Part shown: positions 50,921-60,336 of the stretch, in pieces
Layout: each line of letters opens with the position of its first letter
How positions within the stretch are numbered: the first letter of the stretch is position 1
Source of the DNA: NORP240 sp965222175
Lineage (GTDB): Bacteria > Pseudomonadota > Gammaproteobacteria > Pseudomonadales > Pseudohongiellaceae
Reading direction: 5' to 3'
Length of the DNA: 64,000 bases
Assembly: GCA_965222175.1 (NCBI GenBank)
Contig: OZ244938.1
Coordinates: 1,922,001-1,986,000, forward strand
The notes under the pieces: model-generated
Database searches by the model: none
What the model saw: only the letters and a program-made list of their open reading frames with translations
What the model was told of the DNA's origin: nothing
Position numbers and translations under genes: made by a program

Positions 50921-52798
50921 TTGAGCTTGACGCCGCAGTTTGACGAAGTTGCCGATGCGGAAGCCGCGGCGGCGCTGATACTGGAACGGGTGGGCAATAA
51001 CCTGGTGCTGGGGCTGCCCCTGGGACTGGGCAAGGCCAATCACCTGGTCAATGCGTTGACCCGCCGGGCCCTGGCGGATCCCGGCATCAACCTGCAGATC
51101 ATCACCGCACTGACCCTGACACAGCCGCGACTGGACAACGAATTCAAGCGCCGGCTGCTGGGACCGGCCATGTCCAGGCTGTTCGGTGACTACCCGCCAC
51201 TGGACTACGCCGAGATGCTGCGGGACGGGCGCCTGCCCGCCAACATCCAGGTCAGCGAATTTTTCCTGCAGGCGGGGCAGTGGCTGGACGTGGACGCCGC
51301 CCAGCAGCACTACATCCCGGCCAACTACACCCATGCCCTGGGCTACCTGCTGGAGCGGGGCGTGAACGTGGTGCTGCAGCTGGTTGCCGAAGACCCGGAC
51401 AGCGGTGATTTCAGTCTCGGTTCCAACCCGGACATCACCGTGGACCTGCTGCACCTGCGGGAGGAGGGCAGGTGCCGGTTCCTGCTGGCCGGTCAGTACA
51501 GCAGCCGGATGCCGTTCATGGAAGGTCCGGCACGTATTCCCGCAGACCGGCTGGATATTCTGCTGCGCAGCCCGGAGACGGATTTTCCCCTGTTCACCGC
51601 ACCCAGGCAGCCGGTGTCCCTGGCGGATTACGCCATCGGCCTGCATACCGCCCGCCTGGTCCGGGACGGCGGCACCCTGCAGATCGGCATCGGCTCCATC
51701 GGTGACGCGGTTACCCGGGCACTGCTGTTGAGGCATGAGCAGCCCGATGAGTTTGCCCGCTGTCATGACCGTCTGAACCGGCCGTCCACCACCGGTCTGG
51801 AGGAAACCGGCCCTTTCCGTGAAGGCCTGTACGGGGTGAGCGAGATGTTTGTCGACGGGTTTCTGCACCTGGCGGAGCACGGCATCCTCAGCCGCCAGGT
51901 GGATGGCGCGGTGCTGCACAGCGGCTTCTTCCTGGACTGCGAAGACTTCTACCGTCGCCTGCGGGCACTCACGCCCGATCAGCGGCAGCAGTTTCCCATG
52001 ATGCCGGTGAGCTTTACCAACGAGATTTACGGAGACCGGTTCGCCACCGAAGGTGACAAGCGTGCCGCCCGGGTCCGGGCCACGTTTATCAACAGCGCCA
52101 TGATGGTGACCCTGCGCGGCGCCGTTGTCGCCGACGCCCTTGAGGACGGACGCGTGGTCAGTGGCGTCGGCGGCCAGTACAATTTCGCCGCCCAGGCTTT
52201 CGCCCTGGACGACGCCCGTTTCGTCATCACCCTCAACGCCACCCGCCGGCATCGTGGCAAGGCCGTGTCCAACATCGTCTGGTCCTACGGCCACGCAACC
52301 CTGCCCTGGCACCTGCGGGATATCGTGGTGACCGAGTACGGCGTCGCCGACCTGCGCGGCAAAACCGAAAACGAGGCCATCAAGGCGCTGCTGGCGGTGA
52401 GCGACTCCCGTTTTCAACCGACGCTGCTGAAGCAGGCGGTGGCTTCCGGCAAAATCGAGGCGGACTGGCAGCTGCCCCCGGACTGTCGGGACAACCTGCC
52501 GTCCCAACTCCAGTCTGCCCTGGGCCCGTTGCAGGACGACGGTACCTTGAAAACATTTCCTTTCGGCACCGCCTTCACCGCCGCCGAACAGCGCCTGTTG
52601 CCGGCCCTGGATCACCTCCGCCAGCATGCCCATTCCCGGCGCGCGATGGCCGCACTGGCCTGGCAGGGCCTCAGTGGTGGGCCGCTGACGGATGACGAAG
52701 AGGATTGCATGGTGCGCATGGCAGGGGAGTCCGGCGAAGGACCGCTGGGCAGGCTGCAGCGGCTGGTTCTCAAGGCCGCGCTGCTGCGCACGCGTTGA
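50921..52798 (+). CDS. acetyl-CoA hydrolase/CoA-transferase family protein
   Basis: Family moves CoA between acetate and other acyl groups, or hydrolyses acetyl-CoA. TTG start at 50921 (MSLTPQFDEVADAEAAAALI) lies 32 bp after the FadJ-like stop. 625 residues, somewhat long. Segments are GLPLGLGKANHLVNALTRRA, IGIGSIGDAVTRALLL (the family glycine motif), GVSEMFVDGFLHLAEHG with the likely catalytic Glu near 307, GVGGQYNFAAQAF and VVTEYGVADLRGKTENE. The last 150 residues after the canonical C-terminal domain are family-variable. Operon with the thiolase and FadJ-like genes suggests handling of acetyl- or acyl-CoA from beta-oxidation. Confidence 0.82.
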   Translation: MSLTPQFDEVADAEAAAALILERVGNNLVLGLPLGLGKANHLVNALTRRALADPGINLQIITALTLTQPRLDNEFKRRLLGPAMSRLFGDYPPLDYAEMLRDGRLPANIQVSEFFLQAGQWLDVDAAQQHYIPANYTHALGYLLERGVNVVLQLVAEDPDSGDFSLGSNPDITVDLLHLREEGRCRFLLAGQYSSRMPFMEGPARIPADRLDILLRSPETDFPLFTAPRQPVSLADYAIGLHTARLVRDGGTLQIGIGSIGDAVTRALLLRHEQPDEFARCHDRLNRPSTTGLEETGPFREGLYGVSEMFVDGFLHLAEHGILSRQVDGAVLHSGFFLDCEDFYRRLRALTPDQRQQFPMMPVSFTNEIYGDRFATEGDKRAARVRATFINSAMMVTLRGAVVADALEDGRVVSGVGGQYNFAAQAFALDDARFVITLNATRRHRGKAVSNIVWSYGHATLPWHLRDIVVTEYGVADLRGKTENEAIKALLAVSDSRFQPTLLKQAVASGKIEADWQLPPDCRDNLPSQLQSALGPLQDDGTLKTFPFGTAFTAAEQRLLPALDHLRQHAHSRRAMAALAWQGLSGGPLTDDEEDCMVRMAGESGEGPLGRLQRLVLKAALLRTR

Positions 52799-52997
52799 GA
52801 AGTTGACGGAACCCCGCCAGGCTTTGCCTTATCCAGATTTCGCCCATTACATTTTTCCACATCCGGTTAATATGCATCAAAGTCGGCTGGCTCAACACTG
52901 GTCTAATTATAAGGTCTGGCTCAGCAGTCAGCTTGGTCCGATAACAAGCGACTGCGGAGATTCCTATTGTATTTATTGACTAGCTAGAGGTGGTGAG

Positions 52998-53258
52998 ATG
53001 AAGTCGATTCGCAGCATGCTAACTGTTCTTTTTATCCCGATGTTTGCACTGATCAACTACGTTCCGGCTTATGCCCAGAATTACTTGGGAGACGTGTGCT
53101 GGCGCGTCATGGCCAACGAAGAAACCGAGGAAGCCGAAAGTATCGTAAAGCTTGATGGCACCTACGAAGGCATTGGTACCATTTACGACAAACACAGCGA
53201 GGAAATTCAGACCGGAGTACAGAGCGGAACGCTGACGCTTATCGTCTGCCCGGAATGA
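52998..53258 (+). CDS. small secreted protein, possibly truncated
   Basis: 86 residues; GAGGTGGTGAG precedes the ATG. Signal peptide MKSIRSMLTVLFIPMFALIN ... AYA-Q with cleavage near 27. The mature 60 residues have two cysteines (DVCWRVM and LIVCPE) and an acidic middle. It ends shortly after a beta-like stretch GTLTLIVC, which makes a shortened domain likely. Local GC is lower than in the flanking metabolic genes. Family not recognised. Confidence 0.65.
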   Translation: MKSIRSMLTVLFIPMFALINYVPAYAQNYLGDVCWRVMANEETEEAESIVKLDGTYEGIGTIYDKHSEEIQTGVQSGTLTLIVCPE

Positions 53259-53329
53259 CTGTACAATAACAACTCTCTATCGATCAGGAGTTCCCTGAAA
53301 TCATAATTTGGAACGGTAGTTACGGCTTG

Positions 53330-53500
53330 ATGTCATACCGTCAATCTGTTGCCGGGGATTGCGCAGATCCGTCAGGGCAACCCGATTCAGGTCGTTTACT
53401 TCATATTTCATTCGCGCTACGAGCTGAGGGTTCATTGATAAGAATAATTTCCGCACGGGATATGCATCGCAAAGAGAGAGCTTGTTATGAAAAAGCCTAA
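53330..53500 (+). pseudogene. BrnT-type toxin remnant (C-terminal half only)
   Basis: A 56-codon frame from ATG 53330. Its second half reads GRLLHISFALRAEGSLIRII then SARDMHRKERACYEKA, which is the conserved end of the BrnT/DUF497 RelE-fold toxin (RIISAR-x-x-x-x-KER-x-x-YE). The first 20 codons (MSYRQSVAGDCADPSGQPDS) do not resemble BrnT, and the usual N-terminal F-x-W/D-xxKN-x-x-KH part is absent from all frames upstream. It overlaps the antitoxin gene by 14 bp, the normal brnT-brnA junction. Most likely an inactive toxin fragment. Confidence 0.7.
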
Positions 53501-53759
53501 GAAAGCCATTCCAGAATTCAAATCTGAGGCTGAAGAAAGACAATTCTGGGAAAGCCATGATTCCACCGACTACGTGGACTGGGAAAAGGCTGCCCCGACT
53601 TTACTGCCGAACTTGAAACCAATTACCAAAACCATCTCTTTGCGCTTGTCTGAATCGCTGCTGGCGCGCATCAAGATAGAAGCCAATAAACGGGATATGC
53701 CCTACCAATCGCTGATCAAGGCATGGCTGGCGGAAGACGTGGATCGTCATCGTTCCTGA
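53487..53759 (+). CDS. BrnA/CopG-family antitoxin
   Basis: 90 residues (MKKPKKAIPEFKSEAEERQF). The N-terminal toxin-binding segment WESHDSTDYVDWEKA and the C-terminal ribbon-helix-helix KTISLRLSESLLARIKIEAN followed by MPYQSLIKAWLAEDV match BrnA/CopG antitoxins (PF12441 type). It overlaps the toxin remnant. The antitoxin itself looks intact, so it may survive as an orphan repressor binding its own promoter or neutralising other BrnT toxins. Confidence 0.85.
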   Translation: MKKPKKAIPEFKSEAEERQFWESHDSTDYVDWEKAAPTLLPNLKPITKTISLRLSESLLARIKIEANKRDMPYQSLIKAWLAEDVDRHRS

Positions 53760-53856
53760 CCTGTTTTAGAACTGGCCGCCAACTGCCCGTCGCGGTCTGG
53801 ATGTGTCTCCGTCCTGTCGCTGACAAGCTGCAGTTCAGGCCATACAAGCCGGCAGG

Positions 53857-56800
53857 TCAAATAACGAAATATTCAACGCCGGTTACCGCCAGCATGTCCA
53901 GGCCGACATTGTCTTGGTTAAGCGGGTGTTCCATGGCCGCCAGGGTCAGGCTCAGGCTGGAGTAGGTGTCGTCTTCCAGCAGGGCGACATACGTGTCGAT
54001 GGCGTTGGCATCGGGTTCGACGCCCACCAGGTTTGCGTACAACAGGCTGATCAGCGCGACATTGTCGGGATCCGGGCCCAGCACGGCCTGCATGCCCAGT
54101 TCCGTAACCTCGGCGAGACTCATTCCGGAATTGTCCAGCAGGTCCAGGCCGATGCCGAGATATTCGCGGTTGTACCAGTTGTTGCCACCCAGCAGTACCC
54201 CCAGCAGTTTGACCACATCGCCGGCATTGCCGTCCAGGTCGAAGGCCAGGGCGACGTCATCGAACAACACGCGCTCGATGCCGGAGTGATGATCGCTGCC
54301 GTGCAGGCCAGTGCCGTCGACGACGGTAGCCTGGCTGTCCCCCGGGCTCACGGTAAAGTCAACCGACCGCCCTGCGTAGACCACGGCATCGATGCCCGAC
54401 CCGCCCGTGTAGCTGTCATTGCCGGGTCCGTCGATGAATATGTCATTGCCGGCACCCAGGTCCACGTAGTCATCGCCGTCGCCGGCAGCGACGGTATCAT
54501 CGGTGGGCTGCACCGATACCACCTGTATCTGGTTGTCGCCATCCAGAAAATCGCGACGCCAGTCGCTGACCACCAGGTCAACGTCTTGCGGGGTTTCATA
54601 CCGCAGCGAGGTCAGTACGGCAAAATTCCCGGTGAGAAAGGCGATTTCATCCACGGTACCCTTAACAGTGAACAGGTCGTCGGGACTGTTTTTCTGGAAG
54701 TTTCCGGAAAACCTCACCAGTCGACTGCTGTCCGTGGACGTATCGACAAAATAGATCGTGTTCTCATCGGCGCTGACCACAGCGCCAAGCAGCTCTTTCT
54801 GATCGACGCCGGCGGACAGGTACAGGTCGGTGACATCACTGTAGGTGTACACGCTGCCCGAAAAACCTGCGGTGACGGCGCTGACCAGGCTGCCGGTACC
54901 GGCCTGCAGCATGGCGGGGGTGGCTGAAGATGAATCGGCATTCGGATTGGCGGAAAGCACACCGACAAGACTGGACGAACCGGTAACCTGGTAGCTGTCC
55001 GCGGCAGAAAAATCAACCTCGTAGCCCAGGTCGGCAAACGCGGCGATGGTAAGAATGCTCAGCGGCATCGGCGGGTTGTTGGTGTAGCCGGTCATCAATT
55101 CATTAACAAAAATATCCTCTTCCCAGTGACCCAGTGCCGTGCCGGCTCCGCCGCCATCCTCCAGGGGAACCCGGTCCACCGTGCTGTCGCCAATCAGGTC
55201 CGCGTAGGCGGCGACGGCGGACTCGCCGATAAAGCTGAAGCCATCGATCAACCCCAGCTGTTGAAACGTGTAGCTGTTGAATCCCAGCACGTGAGCCATC
55301 TCGTGCAGGATGGTCTCCACGATGATGCCCTGCTTTTCCAGATCGGCGAAATCGGCGACGTCAAAAAACATGGCGCCCTGGTAGGGCAGGGCATTTTCCG
55401 GCCGGACCCGTTCGGGACCGGCATAGCCCAGGGTTCCCCCGGGCCCGTCAATGGCCACGACGCTGGCGCTGATGATGATGTCGTCGATCAGTTCACCGGT
55501 TCCCGGGTGGATAACATCCGCCACGTCGCCGGTAATTACCTGGGCCCAGCGGAGCAGGGCCTGTTCAAAATACGGCAGGTAGTGCAGGTCACCGTCGAAA
55601 TCGATTACCAGGTTGTATTCTAATGTTGAAATGCTGGGCGAAACATCGGCAACGGTAAGATTGTAGGTGCCGATGCCAAGCTCGTAGGCACCGGCCTCAA
55701 GGAAGTACGTGCCGGTTTCCGCGACGGTAAACTCCAGCCTGCTGTTCAGCGATTCTCCGCCATCGTCATTCGCGGTGCCCAGTATCAGTTCCTCCGCCGT
55801 GTCGTAAATACCGTAGAACAGCGGGTCCGGCAAAGTGCCTGCCGACGTGGGACGGCCCTCCAGGTCGATGCGGTAAGTGCGACCGCCCTGGAGTTCAATG
55901 GCAAACCAGTCCCGGTCTTCCGCCGATTCGATTTCCCCTTTGGCGATCTCCCCGATGACGGCAGTACCGGCAGTGGACGTGGTAATGCCGTAGTCGTCAA
56001 CAGCCCCTTCCACGTCCACGATGCTGAGCTGGTAGGTGCCGGTTCTACCACTGAACGCACCCGCCTCCAGGTAGTAGGTCCCGTTCACCGGGGCGGTGAA
56101 CACCGTCCTGCTGTTCAACTGTTGGCCGCCATCGTCGTTACCGGTACTGGCGATGAACACCTGGTTGGCGTCGTAGATGCCGATAAACAGCGGATCGGAC
56201 AGGGTGCCGGCGGAGGTCGAACTGCCTTCCTGATCGATCCGGTATGTGCGTCCACCTTTCAGTTCAACGGCAAACCAGTCCGTGTCCTGCGTGGTCTTGA
56301 TTTCCCCCAGGGCAACCTTGCCCGGAGTAATCAGGCCCGCGGTGGATGCGGTGTTGCCGAAATCATCAACGACGCTGTCGATGTCCACAATGCCGAGTTG
56401 GTACGAACCGGTGGAACCGGCATACGCCCCCGCCGCCAGAAAATAAGTGCCGGTCTGCGGGGCGGTGAATACAATGCGGCTGTTCAGCAGTTCACCGCCG
56501 TCGTCATCGAGGCTCCCTGGTATGATGTTCTGTGCTGCATCGTAGACCCCGAAAAAGTTCGGGTCCGCAAGCGTGCCCGCCAACGTGGAACTGCCTTCCA
56601 GGTCGATCCGGTAACTTCGGCCCTGAATCAAGTCCACGGCAAACCAGTCCTGGTCAAGGGTTGGATCAATAACGCCTTCCACGAAGCCACCAACATTCAC
56701 GGTGCCGGCCGTGGCTGCGGAATCACCGACATCATCCAGTCCCGTGGCCGATCCATCCACCTCCAGCACGTAGTCTGACCTGGCACCTTCCCAGGGAGTG

Positions 56801-58323
56801 ACCAGCAGGAAATAAGATTCGCCAGCCGTCACCTGGTAGGTGATGGTTTCGTCAATGGCACCGACATTGGCACTGACGGTGAGCGGTTCTCCGCTTGAAT
56901 CCCCCAGCACCAGGTCCAGGTCGTCACTCAGCCCGGTGAGGAGAATGGCAAGCTCCCCGCTGCTGGTGGGTACGAGACGGAAAAAATCCGACTCGTCCGC
57001 ACCGAACCCGGTGGAGCCGGTAACCACGCCACCCCCGGGGTCGTCAAAGCCGATAGCCGGTGCGTCGTCACCAACATCACCCCCGGGCACGGCGACACCG
57101 TTGATGACGTCTTCTGCCCCGGTGTAACCACCCCCGGAACCGTCGGTGGGTCCCTCGACATTCAGCGTGTAGGCTGATGCGGCGTCTTCCCAGGGACTGA
57201 CCCACAGCAGGTAGGTCTCGCCGGCGGTCACGGCGTAGGTGAAACTTTCACTGGCGGTGCCGATATTGAAACTGGTTGAGAGAAATTCACCTAACGGGTC
57301 GGTCAATAACAGGTCCAGGTCGTCGCTCAGCCCGGTAAGAAAAACCGACAGATCACCGCTGGCTGCCGGAACAATACTGAAAAGATCCGACTGGTCCGCA
57401 CCGAACCCGGCGGAGCCGGTCACCATGCCACCTTCTGGACGGTCATAGTCGATTGCCGGGGCATTATCACCGGCATCGCCTCCGGGAACGGTGATGCCGT
57501 TGATCGCGTCGTTCACTCCCGGTCCGCCGGCGGATTCCTCTACGGTCAGGGTGTAGTCCGACTCGGCATCATTCCACGGGCTGACCAGCAGGAAGTAGGT
57601 CTGGCCGGCCGCTACTTCGTAGGTGAAGCTTTCGTCGGCCGTGCCGTCCTGAATACTCGAGGTCAGTATCTCACCGTTGACGTCGCCCAGCACCACGTCC
57701 AGGTCGTCGCTCAGCCCGCTGAGATAGACCGAAATCTGACCGCTGGTCCCGGGGACGAGTCGAAAGAAATCCGACTCGTCCGCCCCGAATCCGGTGGAGC
57801 CGGTAACCACGCCACCCCCGGGGCCGTCATAGCCGATTACCGGGGCATCGTCAACAACATCACCCCCGGGAACGGGAATGCCGTTGATGACATCAGCCGC
57901 CCCCGTTGATCCGCCGCCCGATCCGCCGCCGGACCCGCCACTGGGACCTGCCACGGTCAGCGTGTAGTGTGATTCGGCATCTTCCCAGGGGCTGACCACC
58001 AGGAAATAGGTCTCGCCTGCCGACACCTGGTAAGTGATGCTTTCATCGGCCGAGCCAATGTTGATGCTTGAACTGAGCAGGTCGCCGACGGCGTCACCGA
58101 GATGCAGATCCAGGTCGTCATCCAGGCCTGACAGCACGACGGAAAGCTCACCGCTGGCCTCGGGGACTATGCGAAAGAAATCAGCCTCATCCGTGTCGAA
58201 CCCGGCGGAGCCGGTGACGGTGCCACCTCCCGGACCGTCATAGCCTATTTCCGGCGCGCTGTCACCGGCGTCACCGCCCGGCACGGCGACCCCGTTGATA
58301 CTGTCTTCAATCTGGGTTGACAT
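53857..58323 (-). CDS. giant secreted M8-type metalloprotease with PPC repeats and RTX/DUF4214 C-terminus
   Basis: 1488 residues, no N-terminal signal, Asp/Gly-rich: typical of type I secretion. Four near-identical PPC-like domains (about 1-520, each starting INGVAVPGGDAGD and separated by Gly/Ser linkers) are followed by three related ones (about 530-885, DWFAVDLIQGRSYRIDLEGS). The peptidase domain (about 905-1105) has HEMAHVLGF (His1007, Glu1008, His1011), a distant third His1066 in GTALGHWEE and the Met-turn NELMTG (Met1077), the leishmanolysin-like layout. Then comes an RTX-like region (GDGDDYVDLGAGNDIF) and a DUF4214-like helical end finishing VEYFVI. No type I secretion genes are in the window. 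Confidence 0.82.
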   Translation of the reverse strand: MSTQIEDSINGVAVPGGDAGDSAPEIGYDGPGGGTVTGSAGFDTDEADFFRIVPEASGELSVVLSGLDDDLDLHLGDAVGDLLSSSINIGSADESITYQVSAGETYFLVVSPWEDAESHYTLTVAGPSGGSGGGSGGGSTGAADVINGIPVPGGDVVDDAPVIGYDGPGGGVVTGSTGFGADESDFFRLVPGTSGQISVYLSGLSDDLDVVLGDVNGEILTSSIQDGTADESFTYEVAAGQTYFLLVSPWNDAESDYTLTVEESAGGPGVNDAINGITVPGGDAGDNAPAIDYDRPEGGMVTGSAGFGADQSDLFSIVPAASGDLSVFLTGLSDDLDLLLTDPLGEFLSTSFNIGTASESFTYAVTAGETYLLWVSPWEDAASAYTLNVEGPTDGSGGGYTGAEDVINGVAVPGGDVGDDAPAIGFDDPGGGVVTGSTGFGADESDFFRLVPTSSGELAILLTGLSDDLDLVLGDSSGEPLTVSANVGAIDETITYQVTAGESYFLLVTPWEGARSDYVLEVDGSATGLDDVGDSAATAGTVNVGGFVEGVIDPTLDQDWFAVDLIQGRSYRIDLEGSSTLAGTLADPNFFGVYDAAQNIIPGSLDDDGGELLNSRIVFTAPQTGTYFLAAGAYAGSTGSYQLGIVDIDSVVDDFGNTASTAGLITPGKVALGEIKTTQDTDWFAVELKGGRTYRIDQEGSSTSAGTLSDPLFIGIYDANQVFIASTGNDDGGQQLNSRTVFTAPVNGTYYLEAGAFSGRTGTYQLSIVDVEGAVDDYGITTSTAGTAVIGEIAKGEIESAEDRDWFAIELQGGRTYRIDLEGRPTSAGTLPDPLFYGIYDTAEELILGTANDDGGESLNSRLEFTVAETGTYFLEAGAYELGIGTYNLTVADVSPSISTLEYNLVIDFDGDLHYLPYFEQALLRWAQVITGDVADVIHPGTGELIDDIIISASVVAIDGPGGTLGYAGPERVRPENALPYQGAMFFDVADFADLEKQGIIVETILHEMAHVLGFNSYTFQQLGLIDGFSFIGESAVAAYADLIGDSTVDRVPLEDGGGAGTALGHWEEDIFVNELMTGYTNNPPMPLSILTIAAFADLGYEVDFSAADSYQVTGSSSLVGVLSANPNADSSSATPAMLQAGTGSLVSAVTAGFSGSVYTYSDVTDLYLSAGVDQKELLGAVVSADENTIYFVDTSTDSSRLVRFSGNFQKNSPDDLFTVKGTVDEIAFLTGNFAVLTSLRYETPQDVDLVVSDWRRDFLDGDNQIQVVSVQPTDDTVAAGDGDDYVDLGAGNDIFIDGPGNDSYTGGSGIDAVVYAGRSVDFTVSPGDSQATVVDGTGLHGSDHHSGIERVLFDDVALAFDLDGNAGDVVKLLGVLLGGNNWYNREYLGIGLDLLDNSGMSLAEVTELGMQAVLGPDPDNVALISLLYANLVGVEPDANAIDTYVALLEDDTYSSLSLTLAAMEHPLNQDNVGLDMLAVTGVEYFVI

Positions 58324-58731
58324 AGTGCTGTCCAGCTTTTGTTTGCAGGGAAAGGTGTTCTCAAAAGAGAAGCCGGATTGACGTGCAAGCTCCTGTTCAT
58401 GTCAGCTTTCACGTCAGCTTCAGGGCAGCCTGCACCGGGTTTACCGCGGGTGGTCAGCCAAGCCCGGTTGACTGGCCCCGGCTACGGCTGGCAACCCGTG
58501 CTGGAGCAGAAAAAGCAGTTCAAGATCCCTCGTCAATCTGATAATACAACATCCTCAGGCAAGGCGGTACGCATCGACCGGTCGAGACAACGGCTGGCTC
58601 TCACCCGGGTGGTCGCCGCAACCTGATTGTCTCCACCCCGCTTTGAGGAACCAATGCACGGGGTATGCGTTGGAATTGCCAGAATCAAACAGGCCATCAC
58701 CCGACAACCGACTGACTGACGGAAATCGCCT
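58324..58731. other. intergenic region upstream of the metalloprotease gene
   Basis: 408 bp without a convincing gene on either strand; short frames at 58339 and 58643 have Arg/Cys-rich compositions unlike the neighbours. It should hold the protease promoter on the minus strand. Confidence 0.4.
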
Positions 58732-58851
58732 ATGCTACTTTTCGGTTCAAAACCAGCAATCCTGCCGCTGTCGATCCAGCAGGACGCGGTGCTGCAGTTT
58801 GTTCTGGCCTACCTGGCACGCAATCAACAGGGAAACTTAGGGAGCGAATAG
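58732..58851 (+). CDS. possible 39-aa small protein
   Basis: ATG 58732 to TAG 58851 reads MLLFGSKPAILPLSIQQDAV then LQFVLAYLARNQQGNLGSE: an amphipathic or membrane-dipping helix. It ends 4 bp before the next ATG, and its last codons contain the purine-rich GGGAGCGA that could serve as the ribosome site for the next gene, so translational coupling is plausible. Short length keeps confidence low. Confidence 0.35.
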   Translation: MLLFGSKPAILPLSIQQDAVLQFVLAYLARNQQGNLGSE

Positions 58852-58855
58852 CGAG

Positions 58856-59386
58856 ATGACATTGTTGAATGCTTTACTACTGTTGGCCTTCGGACTGGCC
58901 ATGCTGTTCATGGGACGGAAGCTGTTCTGGGTTTACATCGGCCTGCTGGGATTCCTGCTGGGCCTGGAAGCCACTCGGCAATACCTGGCGGTGGAATCGC
59001 AGTGGTTGCCGCTGCTGATCGGCGTGGCCGTGGGGGCGGTGTCCGCCGTCCTGGCGATCTTGTTGCAATACACGGCGGTGGGCATTGCCGGCTTTGTCGG
59101 TGGGGCCTACCTGGCGATGGTGTCCCTGGGGCTGGCCTCCGGGGGGGAGGCCGGGCCGCTGCCGCTGCTGGCGGTGTTGTTCTGTGGAGGCCTGGGGGCG
59201 GTGTTGTTCCTGGTGCTGTTCGATCCGGCGCTGGTGGTGCTGTCCGCGTTCACCGGCGCCAGCCTGCTGGTGCAGTTGCTGCCCATCGAGCCGGCTGTCA
59301 CCGGTGTCATCTTCCTGGCGCTGTGGGTTGTGGGCATGGTGTTCCAGTTCATGGTGCTGGCGCGGTCGGAACGGCCGGCGGGCTGA
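58856..59386 (+). CDS. integral membrane protein (DUF4203/TMEM198-like)
   Basis: 176 residues with about seven membrane segments, starting MTLLNALLLLAFGLAMLFMG RKLFW. Glycine-rich helices (FVGGAYLAMVSLGLASGG, LFCGGLGAVLFLVLFDPALV) follow the pattern of small seven-TM bacterial proteins of the DUF4203 group. No catalytic motif; function unknown. Stands just upstream of the REP-like repeat cluster. Confidence 0.7.
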   Translation: MTLLNALLLLAFGLAMLFMGRKLFWVYIGLLGFLLGLEATRQYLAVESQWLPLLIGVAVGAVSAVLAILLQYTAVGIAGFVGGAYLAMVSLGLASGGEAGPLPLLAVLFCGGLGAVLFLVLFDPALVVLSAFTGASLLVQLLPIEPAVTGVIFLALWVVGMVFQFMVLARSERPAG

Positions 59387-59406
59387 AGGGTGTGGTGGAC
59401 ATGATT

Positions 59407-60336
59407 CCGGCATTGCCCGCTGTGGCACGCCGTGAATACGTCCCTGTAGGCTCGACGCCCGCATCCCTGCGGGCGACGGCCACAGCAGGCAATACCGGAC
59501 TCATGTCGCGACTTTTTGTGGAACCCGGCGGCAGGCAGGGTGCCTGTTTGCAATTCAGTGGATCCGCAGGGTCGACTGGAAATAGTATTTGCCGTTCTGT
59601 GGGTTCGTAAGTCTGGCTGGATTAACGCTGTTGCGGGTGGCGTTTGTTGATATTGCTTACTGTTGGGTGCGGGGTTGTTCGACGGTGCCGGACATGCCTC
59701 CGGCATTGCCCGCTGTGGCACGCCGTGAATACGTCCCTGTAGGCTCGACGCCCGCATCCCTGCGGGCGACGGCCACAGCAGGCAACACCGGACCCATGTC
59801 TTGACTTATTGTGGAACCCGGCGGCAGGCTGGGTGCCTGTTTGCAATTCAGTGGATCTGCAGGGTCGACTGGAAATAGTATTTGCCGTTCTGTGGATTCG
59901 TAAGTCTGGCTGGATTAACGCTGTTGCGGGTGGCGTTTGTTGATATTGCTTACTCGAAATTGCGGGGTTGTTCGACGGTGCCGGACATGCTTCCGGCATT
60001 GCCTGCTATGGCACGCCGTGAATACGTCCCTGTAGGCTCGACGCCCGCATCCCTGCGAGCGACGGCCACAGCAGGCAATACCGGACCCATGTCTCGACTT
60101 TCTGTGGACCCCGGCGGCAGGCTGGGTGCCTGTTTGCAATTCAGTGGATCCGTAAGTTTGGCTGGATTAACGCTGTTTCAGGTGGTGCTTGTTTGTATTG
60201 CTTACTGGTGGGTGCGGGGTTGTTCGACGGTGGCGGACATGCCTCCGGCATTGCCTGCTGTGGCACGCCGTGAATACGTCCCTGTAGGCTCGACGCCCGC
60301 ATCCCTGCGGGCGACGGCCACAGCAGGCAACACCGG
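59407..60336 (+). repeat. tandem repeat cluster (periods 293, 294, 251 bp) with four REP-like hairpins
   Basis: Four 92-bp hairpin elements at 59407-59498, 59700-59791, 59993-60084 and 60245-60336. Each reads CCGGCATTGCCTGCTGTGGC (minor variants), then GTGAATACGTCCCTGTAGGC and the inner stem CGCCCGCA-tccc-TGCGGGCG, then GCCACAGCAGGCAA and CCGG. Between them about 200 bp are also repeated (GCAATTCAGTGGATCCGCAG; TGGCTGGATTAACGCTGTTG). Frames through the cluster (for example SLAGLTLLRVAFVDIAY) only mirror the repeat. No gene is supported in 59387-60561. Confidence 0.9.
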
